Positions 1 through 8,838 of a DNA stretch of 64,000 nucleotides are shown piece by piece (the stretch's first letter is position 1; the number at the start of each line of letters is the position of its first letter). The notes under the pieces are model-generated. The model had not been told where the DNA came from. It was given only the letters and a program-made list of their open reading frames with translations, and ran no database searches. The DNA is taken from assembly GCF_000425885.1 (NCBI RefSeq), contig NZ_AUEH01000008.1:25706-89705 (forward strand), written 5' to 3'. The position numbers and the translations under genes are program-made. This DNA is from Schleiferilactobacillus harbinensis DSM 16991. Lineage in GTDB: Bacteria > Bacillota > Bacilli > Lactobacillales > Lactobacillaceae.

Positions 1-1486
1 GGTTTCTAGGGGCTGCTTCTTCGTGGCAGACTCCCAGAACTGCCCGATGCCACCCCGCCAACAAATTCTGGCGCTGATCATCATCAATGGCATTTTGGTA
101 ATGGTGATAGTTCAACACGGTATTCAGCTTCAGCTGACCATACACCGTCAAGGCCCGGCCGGCGCAGTAAGCCACGCCGAAAGCACTCAACTCTTCGATG
201 TCCGGCACCGACACGGTGACATTGGCAATGTTGCTTAGAAATTGCATCAAATAGCTGTTCGCCGTGACCCCGCCGTCAACTTTGAGCGTTGTCGGCTGCC
301 CCGCCTTTTGGTCGATTGCCGCCAGGATATCACTAATTTGGTAGGCAATCGAATCCAGGGCGGCGCGGATAATTTCTGCCCGGCCGGTGGTACGAGTCAT
401 CCCCGTCAGTGTCGCCGTTGCCGTGGCATCCCAGTAGGGCGCGCCGAGACCGGAAAAGGCCGGGATGAGATAGGTCTGATCCGCCGCGACTGCTTGGCGG
501 GCCAGCGGTTCAGCCTCGGCCGCCGACTGAATGAGCTGGACATCCTCGGTCAGCCATTTGATGACGGCCCCAGCATAGTTGATATTGCCCTCGGCGACGT
601 AGGCGGTCCGCCCGTTGATGCGCCAACCGATCGAGGCCACGACATCAGCCGATTGGATGGGCTGGTCGCCGATGTTCATCATCACGGATGAGCCCGTGCC
701 GATTGTAGCCTTGACGTCGCCAGGCGCGGTGCAGCCGTGACCATACAAGGCTGCTTGCGAGTCGCCCAGCATACAGTGGATTGGGATGGGCTGGGGAAAA
801 ATCCCGTCGAAAGTGGTTTCGCCAAACAGGGCATTAGAAGAAACCACTGCCGCCAGCGCGTCCTGCGGGACACCGAAAAGCTGGCAGAGCTGCGCGTCCC
901 AAGCCACCGTATGGATGTTGAGGAGTTGTGTGCGCGAGGCGTTGGAAGGCTCAGTCTTGAAAGCCTGGCCGCGGGTCAGGCGATACAGCAGCCAGGAATC
1001 CATGGTGCCCAGGCATAGGTTGCCGGTATCCGCTGCTTGTTTGACCGCTGGGACGTTTTGCAGCAGCCAGGCAAACTTAGCAGCGGTGAAATAGGGCGAC
1101 AACGGCAGCCCGGTTTTGGCTTTGACCTTATCGGCGGCATCGGTTAGCTGGTCCGTGATCGCGGCCGCCCGGGCGTCCTGCCACACAATGGCATTGGCCA
1201 GGGAATTCCCGGTGTCCCGAGCCCAAGCCGCGGCGGTTTCCCGTTGCACAGAAATACCGACACCGGCAATATCCCGCACGGGGACGTGGCTGTGTTCGAC
1301 CAGATCATTGATCAGCTGGATGACGTTGCCATAAATTTCATCCAAATCATGGCTGACCCAACCCTGGTCGTTGATCAGTTGGGTGTGGCTGCGCGCGTGT
1401 TTATAGACAATATTGCCAAGATCGTTGAACAGTATGGCTTTTGTCCCTTGGGTGCTCTGATCAAGCCCAATCATATAACTGCCCAT
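1..1486 (-). CDS. FGGY-family carbohydrate kinase (candidate apulose kinase), 3' end cut by window edge
   Basis: I translated this from the reverse strand: an uninterrupted frame of about 495 codons that leaves the left edge, so the true stop is not seen. The N-terminus has the FGGY phosphate-binding motif (GLDQSTQGTKA), a middle block (VQRETAAAWARDTG, VWQDARA), and a C-terminal DGGVTANSYLMQF block like glycerol, xylulose and related ketose kinases. Family members are about 500 residues, so almost all of it is here. The ATG at 1486 follows TGAGGTGA at good spacing; an internal ATG at 1474 is less likely. It is the last seen gene of an operon behind an isomerase and a split transketolase, so the substrate is probably the ketose made by that isomerase. 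Xylulokinase or glycerol kinase activity cannot be excluded by eye. Confidence 0.85.
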   Translation of the reverse strand, partial: MGSYMIGLDQSTQGTKAILFNDLGNIVYKHARSHTQLINDQGWVSHDLDEIYGNVIQLINDLVEHSHVPVRDIAGVGISVQRETAAAWARDTGNSLANAIVWQDARAAAITDQLTDAADKVKAKTGLPLSPYFTAAKFAWLLQNVPAVKQAADTGNLCLGTMDSWLLYRLTRGQAFKTEPSNASRTQLLNIHTVAWDAQLCQLFGVPQDALAAVVSSNALFGETTFDGIFPQPIPIHCMLGDSQAALYGHGCTAPGDVKATIGTGSSVMMNIGDQPIQSADVVASIGWRINGRTAYVAEGNINYAGAVIKWLTEDVQLIQSAAEAEPLARQAVAADQTYLIPAFSGLGAPYWDATATATLTGMTRTTGRAEIIRAALDSIAYQISDILAAIDQKAGQPTTLKVDGGVTANSYLMQFLSNIANVTVSVPDIEELSAFGVAYCAGRALTVYGQLKLNTVLNYHHYQNAIDDDQRQNLLAGWHRAVLGVCHEEAAPRN

Positions 1487-1555
1487 TATTGGTCACCTCA
1501 TTCATTTTCTAAAAAACGGCCGCTGATTCCCAGCGACCGTCGCGTCCTGCTGATG

Positions 1556-2500
1556 TTAGTGAGTCAGCTGGCGGACAGTGCGGGCAGCAATATCGTCAGC
1601 ATCGATCCCGTAGTAATTGAACACTTCGTCCTGGGTACCGGCAATGGCTGGCTCATCTGGGAAACCGATAATATCGACCTTGGTGTCGCCGCGCGGGGCC
1701 AGCGCCTCAGCCACAGCGGAACCCAAACCGCCATAAATCGAATGTTCTTCAATCGTCACGATCCGGTGAGTCTGGTCCGCTACCCGGTTGAGTAGGTCAG
1801 TGTCCAATGGCTTAATACTGACCAAGTCGATGACTTGGGCCCGAATTCCCTGTTGGGTGAGGATGGCCGCCGTATCCAGGGCAACTTGCACCGTCTCACC
1901 AGCCGCCACGAGGGCAATATCATTTCCGTGGTCAGCAATCACATTGCCCTGTCCAGGCCTTTGGAAGGCCGCGGCTTCACTGGTGTAAATATCCGCCAGT
2001 GCCCGCTTACCGATGCGCACGTAAGCCGGGTGCTCAGACTGCACCAGGTAGTGCATCAAGGCGCGGGCCTGGAACTGATCCGCCGGCATGTAGACCTCCA
2101 AATTCGGAATGGCCCGGGTGATCGCCAAGTCTTGCAGGGAATGGTGGGTATTACCTAAATAGCTATAGGAATTGCCCCCGGAGATGCCCATCAGTTTGAC
2201 GTTCGTGTTGGAGTACGCCACGTCGTCCTTGACCTGTTCCACACTGCGCATGGTGAGGAAAGCAGCGGGGGAGAAGGCAAAGGGCCGCTTGCCGCTGTGG
2301 GCCAAACCGGCCGCAATGGTCACAGAGTTTTGTTCCGCAATGCCAATCTCAATCAGCTGGTCGGGCAAGGCTCGGGCAAAGGGATTGAGCGACGCTGACC
2401 CGCGGGAATCGGTGGTTAAGGCGAGAATGTTCCGATCTTTTTTGGCGGCGGCAATTAATTCAGTACAAATGATGTCGCCGACTTTCGCACTATTTGGCAT
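1556..2500 (-). CDS. Transketolase C-terminal subunit (pyrimidine-binding and C-terminal domains)
   Basis: This is the second half of a split transketolase, about 314 residues. It holds the pyrimidine-binding domain (EIGIAEQN, with the thiamine-activating glutamate near residue 56) and the C-terminal domain. With the N-terminal partner encoded just upstream it should form an alpha2beta2 thiamine-diphosphate enzyme moving a two-carbon ketol unit between sugar phosphates. The start at 2500 follows GGAGGG by 8 bases and overlaps the partner's stop by 11 bases; a longer frame from 2524 lacks a ribosome site. Two-subunit transketolases are often dedicated to special pathways. Known cases include apulose-4-phosphate transketolase, which gives xylulose 5-phosphate and dihydroxyacetone phosphate. 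That role here is inferred from the neighbours. Confidence 0.9.
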   Translation of the reverse strand: MPNSAKVGDIICTELIAAAKKDRNILALTTDSRGSASLNPFARALPDQLIEIGIAEQNSVTIAAGLAHSGKRPFAFSPAAFLTMRSVEQVKDDVAYSNTNVKLMGISGGNSYSYLGNTHHSLQDLAITRAIPNLEVYMPADQFQARALMHYLVQSEHPAYVRIGKRALADIYTSEAAAFQRPGQGNVIADHGNDIALVAAGETVQVALDTAAILTQQGIRAQVIDLVSIKPLDTDLLNRVADQTHRIVTIEEHSIYGGLGSAVAEALAPRGDTKVDIIGFPDEPAIAGTQDEVFNYYGIDADDIAARTVRQLTH

Positions 2501-3323
2501 GGACGAGCCCTCCAATCTGTTCATCTAATTCGGCTAAGCCTTGCTGATATTGTTCGGGAGTCGGAATTTTGTGGTGCCATTCCGGCCGATTTTCAGCAAA
2601 ACTGATGTCCTTGCCCTTGATCGTATCGGCCAGGATCAGCTTGGGCCGCCCCGGGGTATTGCGGGTTTGCAGCGTATCCACGAGCTGACGCATGTCGTTG
2701 CCGTCGATTTCAACGACGTCGAAGCCAAAGGCGCGATATTTGTCGGCCAGCGGTTCGCTATTCATCACATTGACAGTCAGGCCGCTAATCTGCAGACGAT
2801 TATGGTCGATGATGGCGGTGAGATTGTCCAGGTGGAAATTACCTGCCGCCATCGCCGCTTCCCAGACGGAGCCTTCCGCTTGTTCGCCGTCGCCCATCAG
2901 GGTATAGACGTGGTAATCTCTGCCGTCCAATTTACCGGCCTTGGCGATGCCAACACTCAGGGCCAAACCATGCCCCAGGGAGCCGGTATTCAACTCGATA
3001 CCGTTGATATGATTCGTGGGATGACCGATATAGGGGGAATTAAATTGGGAATATGTCAATAAGTCTTCTTTTGGAAAATACCCGCGATCGGCCAGCACGC
3101 TATACAGGATTTCAACGGCGTGCCCTTTCGATTGCACATAGCGGTCTCGGTCAGGATCCGAGAATGATTCAGCGGTCTGATGCAGTACCTGGTAATAGAG
3201 GGCGACGAGAATGTCGGCACAGGACAGATCCGAGCCCGTGTGCCCATTTTGTGCCCGATAAATCATTTCCCAGGTGGTTTTGCGCATCTCGGCTGCTTTG
3301 CGTTCCAGCGCTTGAATATCCAA
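2490..3323 (-). CDS. Transketolase N-terminal (thiamine diphosphate-binding) subunit
   Basis: 277 residues, the usual size of a stand-alone transketolase N-terminal subunit. Visible motifs are SKGHA (about 65-69), GSLGHGL (about 114-120) and the thiamine diphosphate/Mg motif GDGE (144-147) followed by HNRLQ with Asn175. It begins with TTG at 3323, supported by AGGAGG about 8 bases upstream; the first in-frame ATG, 12 codons later, has no such site. It lies 11 bases after the isomerase gene and overlaps the C-subunit gene, so translation of the two halves is probably coupled. It works with the next gene product in the cytoplasm. General pentose-phosphate transketolase is the alternative, but lactobacilli usually encode that as one chain. 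Confidence 0.92.
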   Translation of the reverse strand: MDIQALERKAAEMRKTTWEMIYRAQNGHTGSDLSCADILVALYYQVLHQTAESFSDPDRDRYVQSKGHAVEILYSVLADRGYFPKEDLLTYSQFNSPYIGHPTNHINGIELNTGSLGHGLALSVGIAKAGKLDGRDYHVYTLMGDGEQAEGSVWEAAMAAGNFHLDNLTAIIDHNRLQISGLTVNVMNSEPLADKYRAFGFDVVEIDGNDMRQLVDTLQTRNTPGRPKLILADTIKGKDISFAENRPEWHHKIPTPEQYQQGLAELDEQIGGLVHAK

Positions 3324-3334
3324 AGTGATGCCTC

Positions 3335-4765
3335 CTATTTCTTAATGATCGAAGTAATGTCGCCGCGCAGGTACGCCTGAACGTCCTCTTCGATAGGGTC
3401 GTAGAAATCCGGTTTTACGTTCAAGTACTTGCAGGCTTCATACAGTACCGGCACAACATCGTCTCGAACGGCCGCGATATGGTGAATGTATGGGCCGTAG
3501 ACCAGTTTGGTCTCAAACCGATTCAGGTTGGCGAATTGCAGCCAGACGTAAGTGCCCTGCTCATAGGGCCCAGGGTTGGTCTCCGCGTTGCCCAGGAGGA
3601 GTGAATACTCGCCGTGATCGCCGTCAAAGCGGCATAAGGTGTAGTGACCATCCTGGGCTTCGAAGCCGACCGAGCCGGGATAATCGAAGACAAAATGGGA
3701 CTTGGGCAGAATCGGCTTGTTCTTGGCAGTTGAAAAAGGAAAGACGCCTAAGTGCTGCAGCAACTCACCATTCGGATTTTCGGGGTGGCGGCAGTTCACA
3801 TCAGCAAAGATGGCGCGGTGCTCGCCCATGGTGGCGGCTTCAACTAAGAGTTCAGAGATCACGCCGTGAATATCTGTTTCACAGGTAACCGGCATCCCTT
3901 CATCCTGCAGCAGTGATTCTGAAGCGTAGGGCAGAATGCCAATTTCATTCTGAAGGGCTGTCCAGCACTGGATTGCGCCGGCGTTGCAGCCGTATTGAAC
4001 CATTTTGCGCTTCAAGGCGACTTTCAAGGCCGCTACCATATTCAGATCTTTATCGGCAATCTGCACGTCAGCGATCTCCCGTAGATACGCCACAGTCTTG
4101 GCAATATCCGGATCTTTTTTGTCCTGCAAGTCATGAATCTCATCGACTAATTCCGGCAGTGGAATGGGGGAGAGAGAAATGTTGAACTTCTCTAGCAGTT
4201 CACCCTCGTTCACCATCGTGGACCAAAAATCGAACGGCCGCGGGCCGACTTGCAGGATGCGCGTTTGCTTGAAGGTCTTGACGATGTTGCAAACTTTGAT
4301 AAAGTCTTCGACGCCGCGGGTGAATTCCGGGTCGTCAATATCGACATTAACCAGATAGGTAAAAGGAACATTGAAGCGCCGCAACACTTTACCAATGGCA
4401 AACAGACCGCATTGGGTATCCCGCAGCCGGGAACCGTCGGCAGCCGGAGCTTCGTCTTTCGGGCCCCACAGCAGGACCGGCACGTTGAACTGTTTGGCCA
4501 GGCGCGCACATTCAAACTCAGTGCCGAAGTTTTCGTTGGCCAGGAACAGGCCATCGATGTGTGCTGCCTGGAATTTGGCCGCGATTTTATGCATGCCGTC
4601 ATCGTCGTACAGCAGGCCGTCTGCGTTCGCGTCTTTGATGTCGACGTAGTTTACCTTCAATTCATCGAGTTTGGCGCGGGTTTTATCAGCGTATTCAATG
4701 GCTGCATCAGCGCTGAAGATGTTCCGGCGCGTCGGTGCGAAGCCAATTTTGATTTGATCGGTCAT
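3335..4765 (-). CDS. L-fucose/L-arabinose isomerase-family protein (candidate D-apiose isomerase)
   Basis: 476 residues with the layout of the L-fucose isomerase-related family (COG2407 type), which interconverts aldoses and ketoses with Mn2+. Likely metal ligands are Glu296 in CETDIHG, Asp322 in ADVNCRHPEN and a His in GPYIHH (428-429); the Glu and Asp spacing resembles E. coli FucI. It is the first gene of the isomerase-transketolase-kinase operon. The ATG at 4765 follows TAGGAGG. Its position before a two-subunit transketolase and an FGGY kinase argues against classical fucose catabolism, which would need an aldolase. I infer that it makes the ketose (possibly apulose) for the kinase. The characterised apiose isomerases may have another fold, so this assignment is by context. 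Confidence 0.8.
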   Translation of the reverse strand: MTDQIKIGFAPTRRNIFSADAAIEYADKTRAKLDELKVNYVDIKDANADGLLYDDDGMHKIAAKFQAAHIDGLFLANENFGTEFECARLAKQFNVPVLLWGPKDEAPAADGSRLRDTQCGLFAIGKVLRRFNVPFTYLVNVDIDDPEFTRGVEDFIKVCNIVKTFKQTRILQVGPRPFDFWSTMVNEGELLEKFNISLSPIPLPELVDEIHDLQDKKDPDIAKTVAYLREIADVQIADKDLNMVAALKVALKRKMVQYGCNAGAIQCWTALQNEIGILPYASESLLQDEGMPVTCETDIHGVISELLVEAATMGEHRAIFADVNCRHPENPNGELLQHLGVFPFSTAKNKPILPKSHFVFDYPGSVGFEAQDGHYTLCRFDGDHGEYSLLLGNAETNPGPYEQGTYVWLQFANLNRFETKLVYGPYIHHIAAVRDDVVPVLYEACKYLNVKPDFYDPIEEDVQAYLRGDITSIIKK

Positions 4766-4791
4766 AAAGTGGTGCCTCCTAAACTTGATTT

Positions 4792-4836
4792 CTAGTTTAC
4801 AAAACTGATAGTATTTGTTTAGAAAAGTAAAGGCAA
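4792..4836 (-). promoter_or_regulatory. Promoter of the isomerase operon with a candidate operator over its -10 side
   Basis: Read on the minus strand there is TTGCCT (4831-4836), a 17-base spacer and TACTAT (4808-4813). Over and just past the -10 lies CTAGTTTACAAAACTGATAG (4792-4811), which contains the inverted repeat AGTTT-ACA-AAACT. It shares its CTAGTTTA start with two other sites in this locus (4857 and 5930), so it may be a third LacI-family operator. Confidence 0.5.
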
Positions 4837-4856
4837 CTGTTTTAGTAATACCGAGT

Positions 4857-4876
4857 CTAGTTTAGGACTAATTCAG
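4857..4876. promoter_or_regulatory. Candidate operator for the adjacent LacI regulator (site B)
   Basis: The 20-mer CTAGTTTAGGACTAATTCAG in the divergent intergenic region has a palindromic core TTAG-GA-CTAA. A 16-of-20 match, CTAGTTTATGCTTAGTTCAG, sits before the MFS gene at 5930-5949. Matching sites before both transcription units of the locus suggest one regulator controls both. Confidence 0.45.
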
Positions 4877-4906
4877 CACATGCCTGAATTTAGGAGATGG
4901 ACGATC

Positions 4907-5920
4907 ATGGCATTGAAGATGAGTGATATTGCGGAAATGGCCGGCGTGTCAAAGACGGCTGTTTCGTTGGCCTTAAACGGCCGGGATGGGATCAGTAAAG
5001 AAACTCGGGAGAAAATTATGGCGGTGGTGAAAGAAGCCGGCTATACCCGCCAACGGAAACGGCGGACGCCGTCGAAGCGACTACTGGGGGCGGTGACTTT
5101 TCTGGTGGTGACCACACCAGCAGTGGTTCGGGATAACTACCGAGCACTGCCGTTTTTCAGTAGCTTGATTTCGTCGTTATCGGCGAATGTCGCGGAGTTC
5201 GGCGGCACTTTAAATACAGTGACCATTGATGCCACACACTTGCGCGAAGGGCTGCAACAGCTAGATAGTGAAGACCAACTAGGCGGAACCATGGTTCTGG
5301 CGACAGACTTGAAGGCGGACCAAGTGCAACTGATTCAGCAGCAGATGCGCCACGTCGTATTTTTGGATACCTACTATGAAGACATCACCGCGGACTTTGT
5401 CACCATGGATAACTATCAAGGCGGCGGGATCGCTGCGCAGCACATCTTGGATAAAGGCTATACAGACATCGGCTACTTTGCTTCTGACAAGATGATTTCT
5501 AACTTTTCCGGCCGCCGGCAAGGCTTCCGCAATACGCTGGCTAAACAAGGGCTGCGCGTGAGTAATGACCATTTTTATTTTATTTCTCCGACCGAGTCTG
5601 ATCCTAAAGGATTGGATATGAAACGGCTTGGTGCAAGCCTGCCGGAGGCTATTTTTTGCGAGGACGACTACATTGCAATCCGCCTGCTAAAAGCCGCTCG
5701 GGCAGCGGGAATGCGGGTGCCGGAAGATTTAGCCATCATGGGGTTTGACGACATTTATGAAGACACTCTGGTAACACCAGAGTTAACGACGATTCATGTG
5801 CCGGTGGAGCAAATGGCCAATCAAGCCACTTACCAACTGCAGAAGCAGATTTCGGCAACCCAGTGGAATCCACAGAAGGTGCTAGTATCAACGCGACTGG
5901 TTAAACGGAACTCGCTATGA
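4907..5920 (+). CDS. LacI-family transcriptional regulator of the candidate apiose locus
   Basis: 337 residues: an N-terminal helix-turn-helix (MSDIAEMAGVSKTAVSLALNG, residues about 5-25), the hinge region, then a periplasmic-binding-protein-like effector domain ending in the usual GFDDIYED and TTIHVP blocks. The ATG at 4907 follows TTAGGAG; an upstream in-frame ATG at 4880 lacks a ribosome site and would displace the helix-turn-helix. It is divergent from the isomerase operon and lies before the MFS and hydrolase genes. It most likely represses both arms and is released by apiose, apulose or an apioside. The repeated candidate operators at 4857 and 5930 fit this. Confidence 0.9.
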   Translation: MALKMSDIAEMAGVSKTAVSLALNGRDGISKETREKIMAVVKEAGYTRQRKRRTPSKRLLGAVTFLVVTTPAVVRDNYRALPFFSSLISSLSANVAEFGGTLNTVTIDATHLREGLQQLDSEDQLGGTMVLATDLKADQVQLIQQQMRHVVFLDTYYEDITADFVTMDNYQGGGIAAQHILDKGYTDIGYFASDKMISNFSGRRQGFRNTLAKQGLRVSNDHFYFISPTESDPKGLDMKRLGASLPEAIFCEDDYIAIRLLKAARAAGMRVPEDLAIMGFDDIYEDTLVTPELTTIHVPVEQMANQATYQLQKQISATQWNPQKVLVSTRLVKRNSL

Positions 5921-5929
5921 ATGCTTCCA

Positions 5930-5988
5930 CTAGTTTATGCTTAGTTCAGTGAATTAGTATTGACGAGTTCAGAAATCTCTTCTAACAT
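5930..5988 (+). promoter_or_regulatory. Operator (site C) and promoter before the MFS-hydrolase-ROK operon
   Basis: The site CTAGTTTATGCTTAGTTCAG (5930-5949) matches site B at 16 of 20 positions. Just downstream are TTGACG (5960-5965), a 17-base spacer and TAACAT (5983-5988). An operator placed just upstream of a promoter fits control by the preceding LacI gene. No terminator is obvious after lacI, so read-through is also possible. Confidence 0.45.
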
Positions 5989-6040
5989 TGAATTTGTTGA
6001 AAGCGGAAACACATAGTTTATCAATTGAGGAGGTTCCACA

Positions 6041-7258
6041 ATGAGTGATTCAAAACCCGTCGTTAATAAAACGCTCTTGAAGGTTGGGATCCTAGCCACA
6101 TCGCTGATGCTTCAGGCAGCGAGTGCAATTTCTGTCGCAGTGACCGGTATGACCAAAGCGTTTGATGGCCAAAGCACCACGTCAATTCAGGCATTAGTGA
6201 CGATTCCATCGTTCTCTATCATGCTTTTCGTCCTGGCCAGTACTTGGATCGTTAAGCTGATTGGCAAGCGCAATACTGTCGTACTTGGTCTTGCCTTGGC
6301 CCTGATCGGTGGTGTCGGGCCGGCATTCGTCGATAACTTTACAGTAATTGAAGTGTTTCGGTTCCTGTTTGGTGCAGGTACCGGGATCTATACGTCGTTG
6401 GCCGTCAGCTTGATTGGTGATTTCTTCAGCGGTGATGAACAGCGCAATCTGCTGGGCTTGCAATCGGCTATTTCTTCCTTAGGTTCCAGTTTGTCGACTT
6501 TCGTCGCCGGCTTGCTGGTGGGTATTAGCTGGCAGAGCACGTACTTGGTTTACTTCGTTCTGTTACCCGTTATCATCATCTTCCTGATTGGTTACCCGCG
6601 TCAGCCGAAGACGTCTGCGACTGCGGCGCAATCAACTGCTGAGACCCAGAGCGGCAAGGCCGGCAGTAAGAAAATTTCAATCTACGTTTTGGCCGGCATG
6701 CTGATTCTGTTTGTTTATTTCAACGCCATGATGGCGCTGTATACCAACTCGGGGCTGGCTTTGCAAGAAATGCACATGGCCAACCAAAATATGCTAGGTA
6801 CTTCGCTAGCAGTTGCCGGGATTATCGGCAGTCTGATTACGATGCTCTATGGCCCAATTTATCGAGTACTTAAGCACGTCACCCCCATCGTATTCTGCGG
6901 TATCGGTGTTGTTGGGTTCTTCTGGATGAGCCATGCGACCAGCATGCTGTTTTTTACCATTGCCGCAGTTATGGTATCATCCACGGCAATCTTGATTCCT
7001 TATGTTTACGGTACTGTGATGGATAGTGTGCCGGATTCTACTAAGAACTTTGCTATTTCGTTGGCTATGGTCTTGAATAACTTAGGTGCGTCGTTCTCGC
7101 CGTATACTCTGTCGTTCTTGGGCAAGACATTCCAGATGACCAGTTATTCCGACTCGTTTGTAATTTGTGCGGTCATCATGATTCTGTTAGCGGTGGCCTT
7201 TGGTGTTATGCTGCTGAGCCGCAACCGGGTAGCAGCAGCATCCCAATCAAAAGCTTGA
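6041..7258 (+). CDS. MFS transporter (candidate apioside or apiose permease)
   Basis: 405 residues, mostly hydrophobic, with about twelve membrane segments and a charged central loop near residues 190-215, typical of a major facilitator. The start follows TTGAGGAGG. It is first in the operon with an intracellular hydrolase and a ROK kinase and has no ABC genes beside it, so it is likely the sugar or glycoside importer of this locus. It is clearly similar to the MFS protein at 43424-44623: both contain LQSAISSLGSSL- or YQSAISSLGSSL-type segments and a closely matching N-terminal half. That one also sits beside a hydrolase. The substrate cannot be read from sequence. Confidence 0.85.
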   Translation: MSDSKPVVNKTLLKVGILATSLMLQAASAISVAVTGMTKAFDGQSTTSIQALVTIPSFSIMLFVLASTWIVKLIGKRNTVVLGLALALIGGVGPAFVDNFTVIEVFRFLFGAGTGIYTSLAVSLIGDFFSGDEQRNLLGLQSAISSLGSSLSTFVAGLLVGISWQSTYLVYFVLLPVIIIFLIGYPRQPKTSATAAQSTAETQSGKAGSKKISIYVLAGMLILFVYFNAMMALYTNSGLALQEMHMANQNMLGTSLAVAGIIGSLITMLYGPIYRVLKHVTPIVFCGIGVVGFFWMSHATSMLFFTIAAVMVSSTAILIPYVYGTVMDSVPDSTKNFAISLAMVLNNLGASFSPYTLSFLGKTFQMTSYSDSFVICAVIMILLAVAFGVMLLSRNRVAAASQSKA

Positions 7259-7271
7259 GGAGGAAATGAAT

Positions 7272-8816
7272 ATGAAAACTGTTGAACAATGGCGGCCGTA
7301 CGAGTTGACCCTTACCGGGCCGACGGAGGGCAATCCATTTACTGATGTTGACTTGCAGGCTGAATTCAGTCACCAAGAGCGAACGATCACCGTTCATGGT
7401 TTCTACGACGGCAACGGGCAGTACAAGGTACGTTACATGCCGCAAATGGTAGGCACTTGGCAAGTTCGGACGATTGCCAATGTCGCTGAGTTGGATAATC
7501 AGACGGACACCTTTGAATGTGTCGCAGCCGCTGGCGACAACCACGGTCCGGTAGTGGTACAAGGAAAAACACATTTTGCCTATGCCGATGGCACGCCGTA
7601 TATGCCATTTGGTACCACAGCCTATGCGTGGGCCTTCCAGAAAAAAGAATGGCAAGAGCAAACCATTCAAACGTTGAAGGAAAACAAGTTTAACAAGATT
7701 CGCATGACTGTCTTTCCCAAGTATTATAACTACAATACGACTCAGCCGGCGCTCTACCCTTATGCCGGCCAGCCCAAGAAGGTTTCGGACACGTTCGATA
7801 TTGATTCCTGGAACGTGAAGCCAGAAGATATTGGTTTTGACTTTTCCCGCTTCATTCCCGAGTATTTCCAAGCACTGGAGAAGCATCTTCAAGAACTAGA
7901 TGATCTCGGCGTCCAAGCCGACTTGATCCTCTTCCATCCCTATGACAGCTGGGGCTTTGCCCGCATGGGGGAGAAATTCAACAAACTCTATTTGCGCTAT
8001 GTTATTGCCCGTTTTGCGAGTCTGAAGAATGTCTGGTGGTCACTTGCTAATGAATATGACCTCATGGCGCTGGTCGGTCAGATTCCATTGACTGCTTGGG
8101 ATGGCATTGGTCAATTTGTCTATCAAGAGGATCCCAGTGCACATCTGCTGTCAATTCACAATTTTTACGATCCGCCGCAGCACAAGGGCACTCGGAACAA
8201 TTGGTATGATTATTCTAAGCCTTGGATCACACATGTCAGTGTGCAAACGGACAATCTGTATTTTGTTCCCCAGTGGGCAGCGGATTACCAGAAACCTGTC
8301 GTGATTGACGAATGCCGCTACGAAGGCAATATTGAGTTCGGCTGGGGTGATAATTCAGCGGAGGGTATGATGGATAGTTTCTACCGCATCGTCCTGCGCG
8401 GCGGGTATGCCACCCATGGTGAAACTTATATTGATCGGCCAAATACGACCCAGTCCATTTGGTGGGCGCATGGCGGGGTCCTGCGAGGCCAAAGCTATTT
8501 GCGGATTAACTTCTTCAAACAATTATTGGATGACAACCATTTCGACTATGTTAAGCCAATGGCTACAGAGGGTCCGCATTGGGAGCTTGCTGTGGGTGAG
8601 TCGGCAGATGAGCAGCATGTTTTAGCTTATCTGGGGGACAACCAACCGGAATTCGAGATCTTCGACTTTCTTCTTGCCGGCAAGGAATATACCGCCCAAC
8701 TTGTTGATGCGTGGCACATGACAATTAAAACGCTTCCTGGGATAATCGACAGTGGAACGATGTTTAAGCTGCCGCGCGGCAAGTATCAAGCCGTGCTGCT
8801 CACGCTTAAAAAATGA
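7272..8816 (+). CDS. Cytoplasmic DUF5060-DUF4038-DUF5605 glycoside hydrolase (apiosidase-like)
   Basis: 514 residues with three parts. An N-terminal beta-sandwich (about 10-75, YKVRYMPQMVGTW) is followed by a TIM-barrel of the DUF4038 / apiosidase-like type (about 90-415). A short C-terminal beta domain (about 425-514) has the DUF5605 look. WSLANEYD with Glu261 and VVIDECRYEG with Glu347 sit where clan-A-like barrels carry the acid/base and nucleophile. There is no signal peptide, so it acts on imported glycosides. The ATG at 7272 is chosen because GGAGG lies 8 bases upstream; the ATG at 7266 is too close. DUF4038 is the catalytic family of the rhamnogalacturonan-II apiosidase BT1012 (GH140), which, with the pentose genes opposite, points to apiosides. 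The exact bond cleaved is unknown. Confidence 0.8.
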   Translation: MKTVEQWRPYELTLTGPTEGNPFTDVDLQAEFSHQERTITVHGFYDGNGQYKVRYMPQMVGTWQVRTIANVAELDNQTDTFECVAAAGDNHGPVVVQGKTHFAYADGTPYMPFGTTAYAWAFQKKEWQEQTIQTLKENKFNKIRMTVFPKYYNYNTTQPALYPYAGQPKKVSDTFDIDSWNVKPEDIGFDFSRFIPEYFQALEKHLQELDDLGVQADLILFHPYDSWGFARMGEKFNKLYLRYVIARFASLKNVWWSLANEYDLMALVGQIPLTAWDGIGQFVYQEDPSAHLLSIHNFYDPPQHKGTRNNWYDYSKPWITHVSVQTDNLYFVPQWAADYQKPVVIDECRYEGNIEFGWGDNSAEGMMDSFYRIVLRGGYATHGETYIDRPNTTQSIWWAHGGVLRGQSYLRINFFKQLLDDNHFDYVKPMATEGPHWELAVGESADEQHVLAYLGDNQPEFEIFDFLLAGKEYTAQLVDAWHMTIKTLPGIIDSGTMFKLPRGKYQAVLLTLKK

Positions 8817-8838
8817 GCCAGTGAAAGGGAGATCAAGC

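Noticed and set aside
242..691. Plus-strand frames across 1-5000, some over 130 codons
   Set aside because: They are antisense to clear kinase, transketolase and isomerase genes and have no family motifs.
3335..4765. Classical L-fucose or L-arabinose pathway
   Set aside because: No fuculose kinase/aldolase or ribulokinase/epimerase genes accompany the isomerase; the transketolase pair and DUF4038 enzyme point elsewhere.
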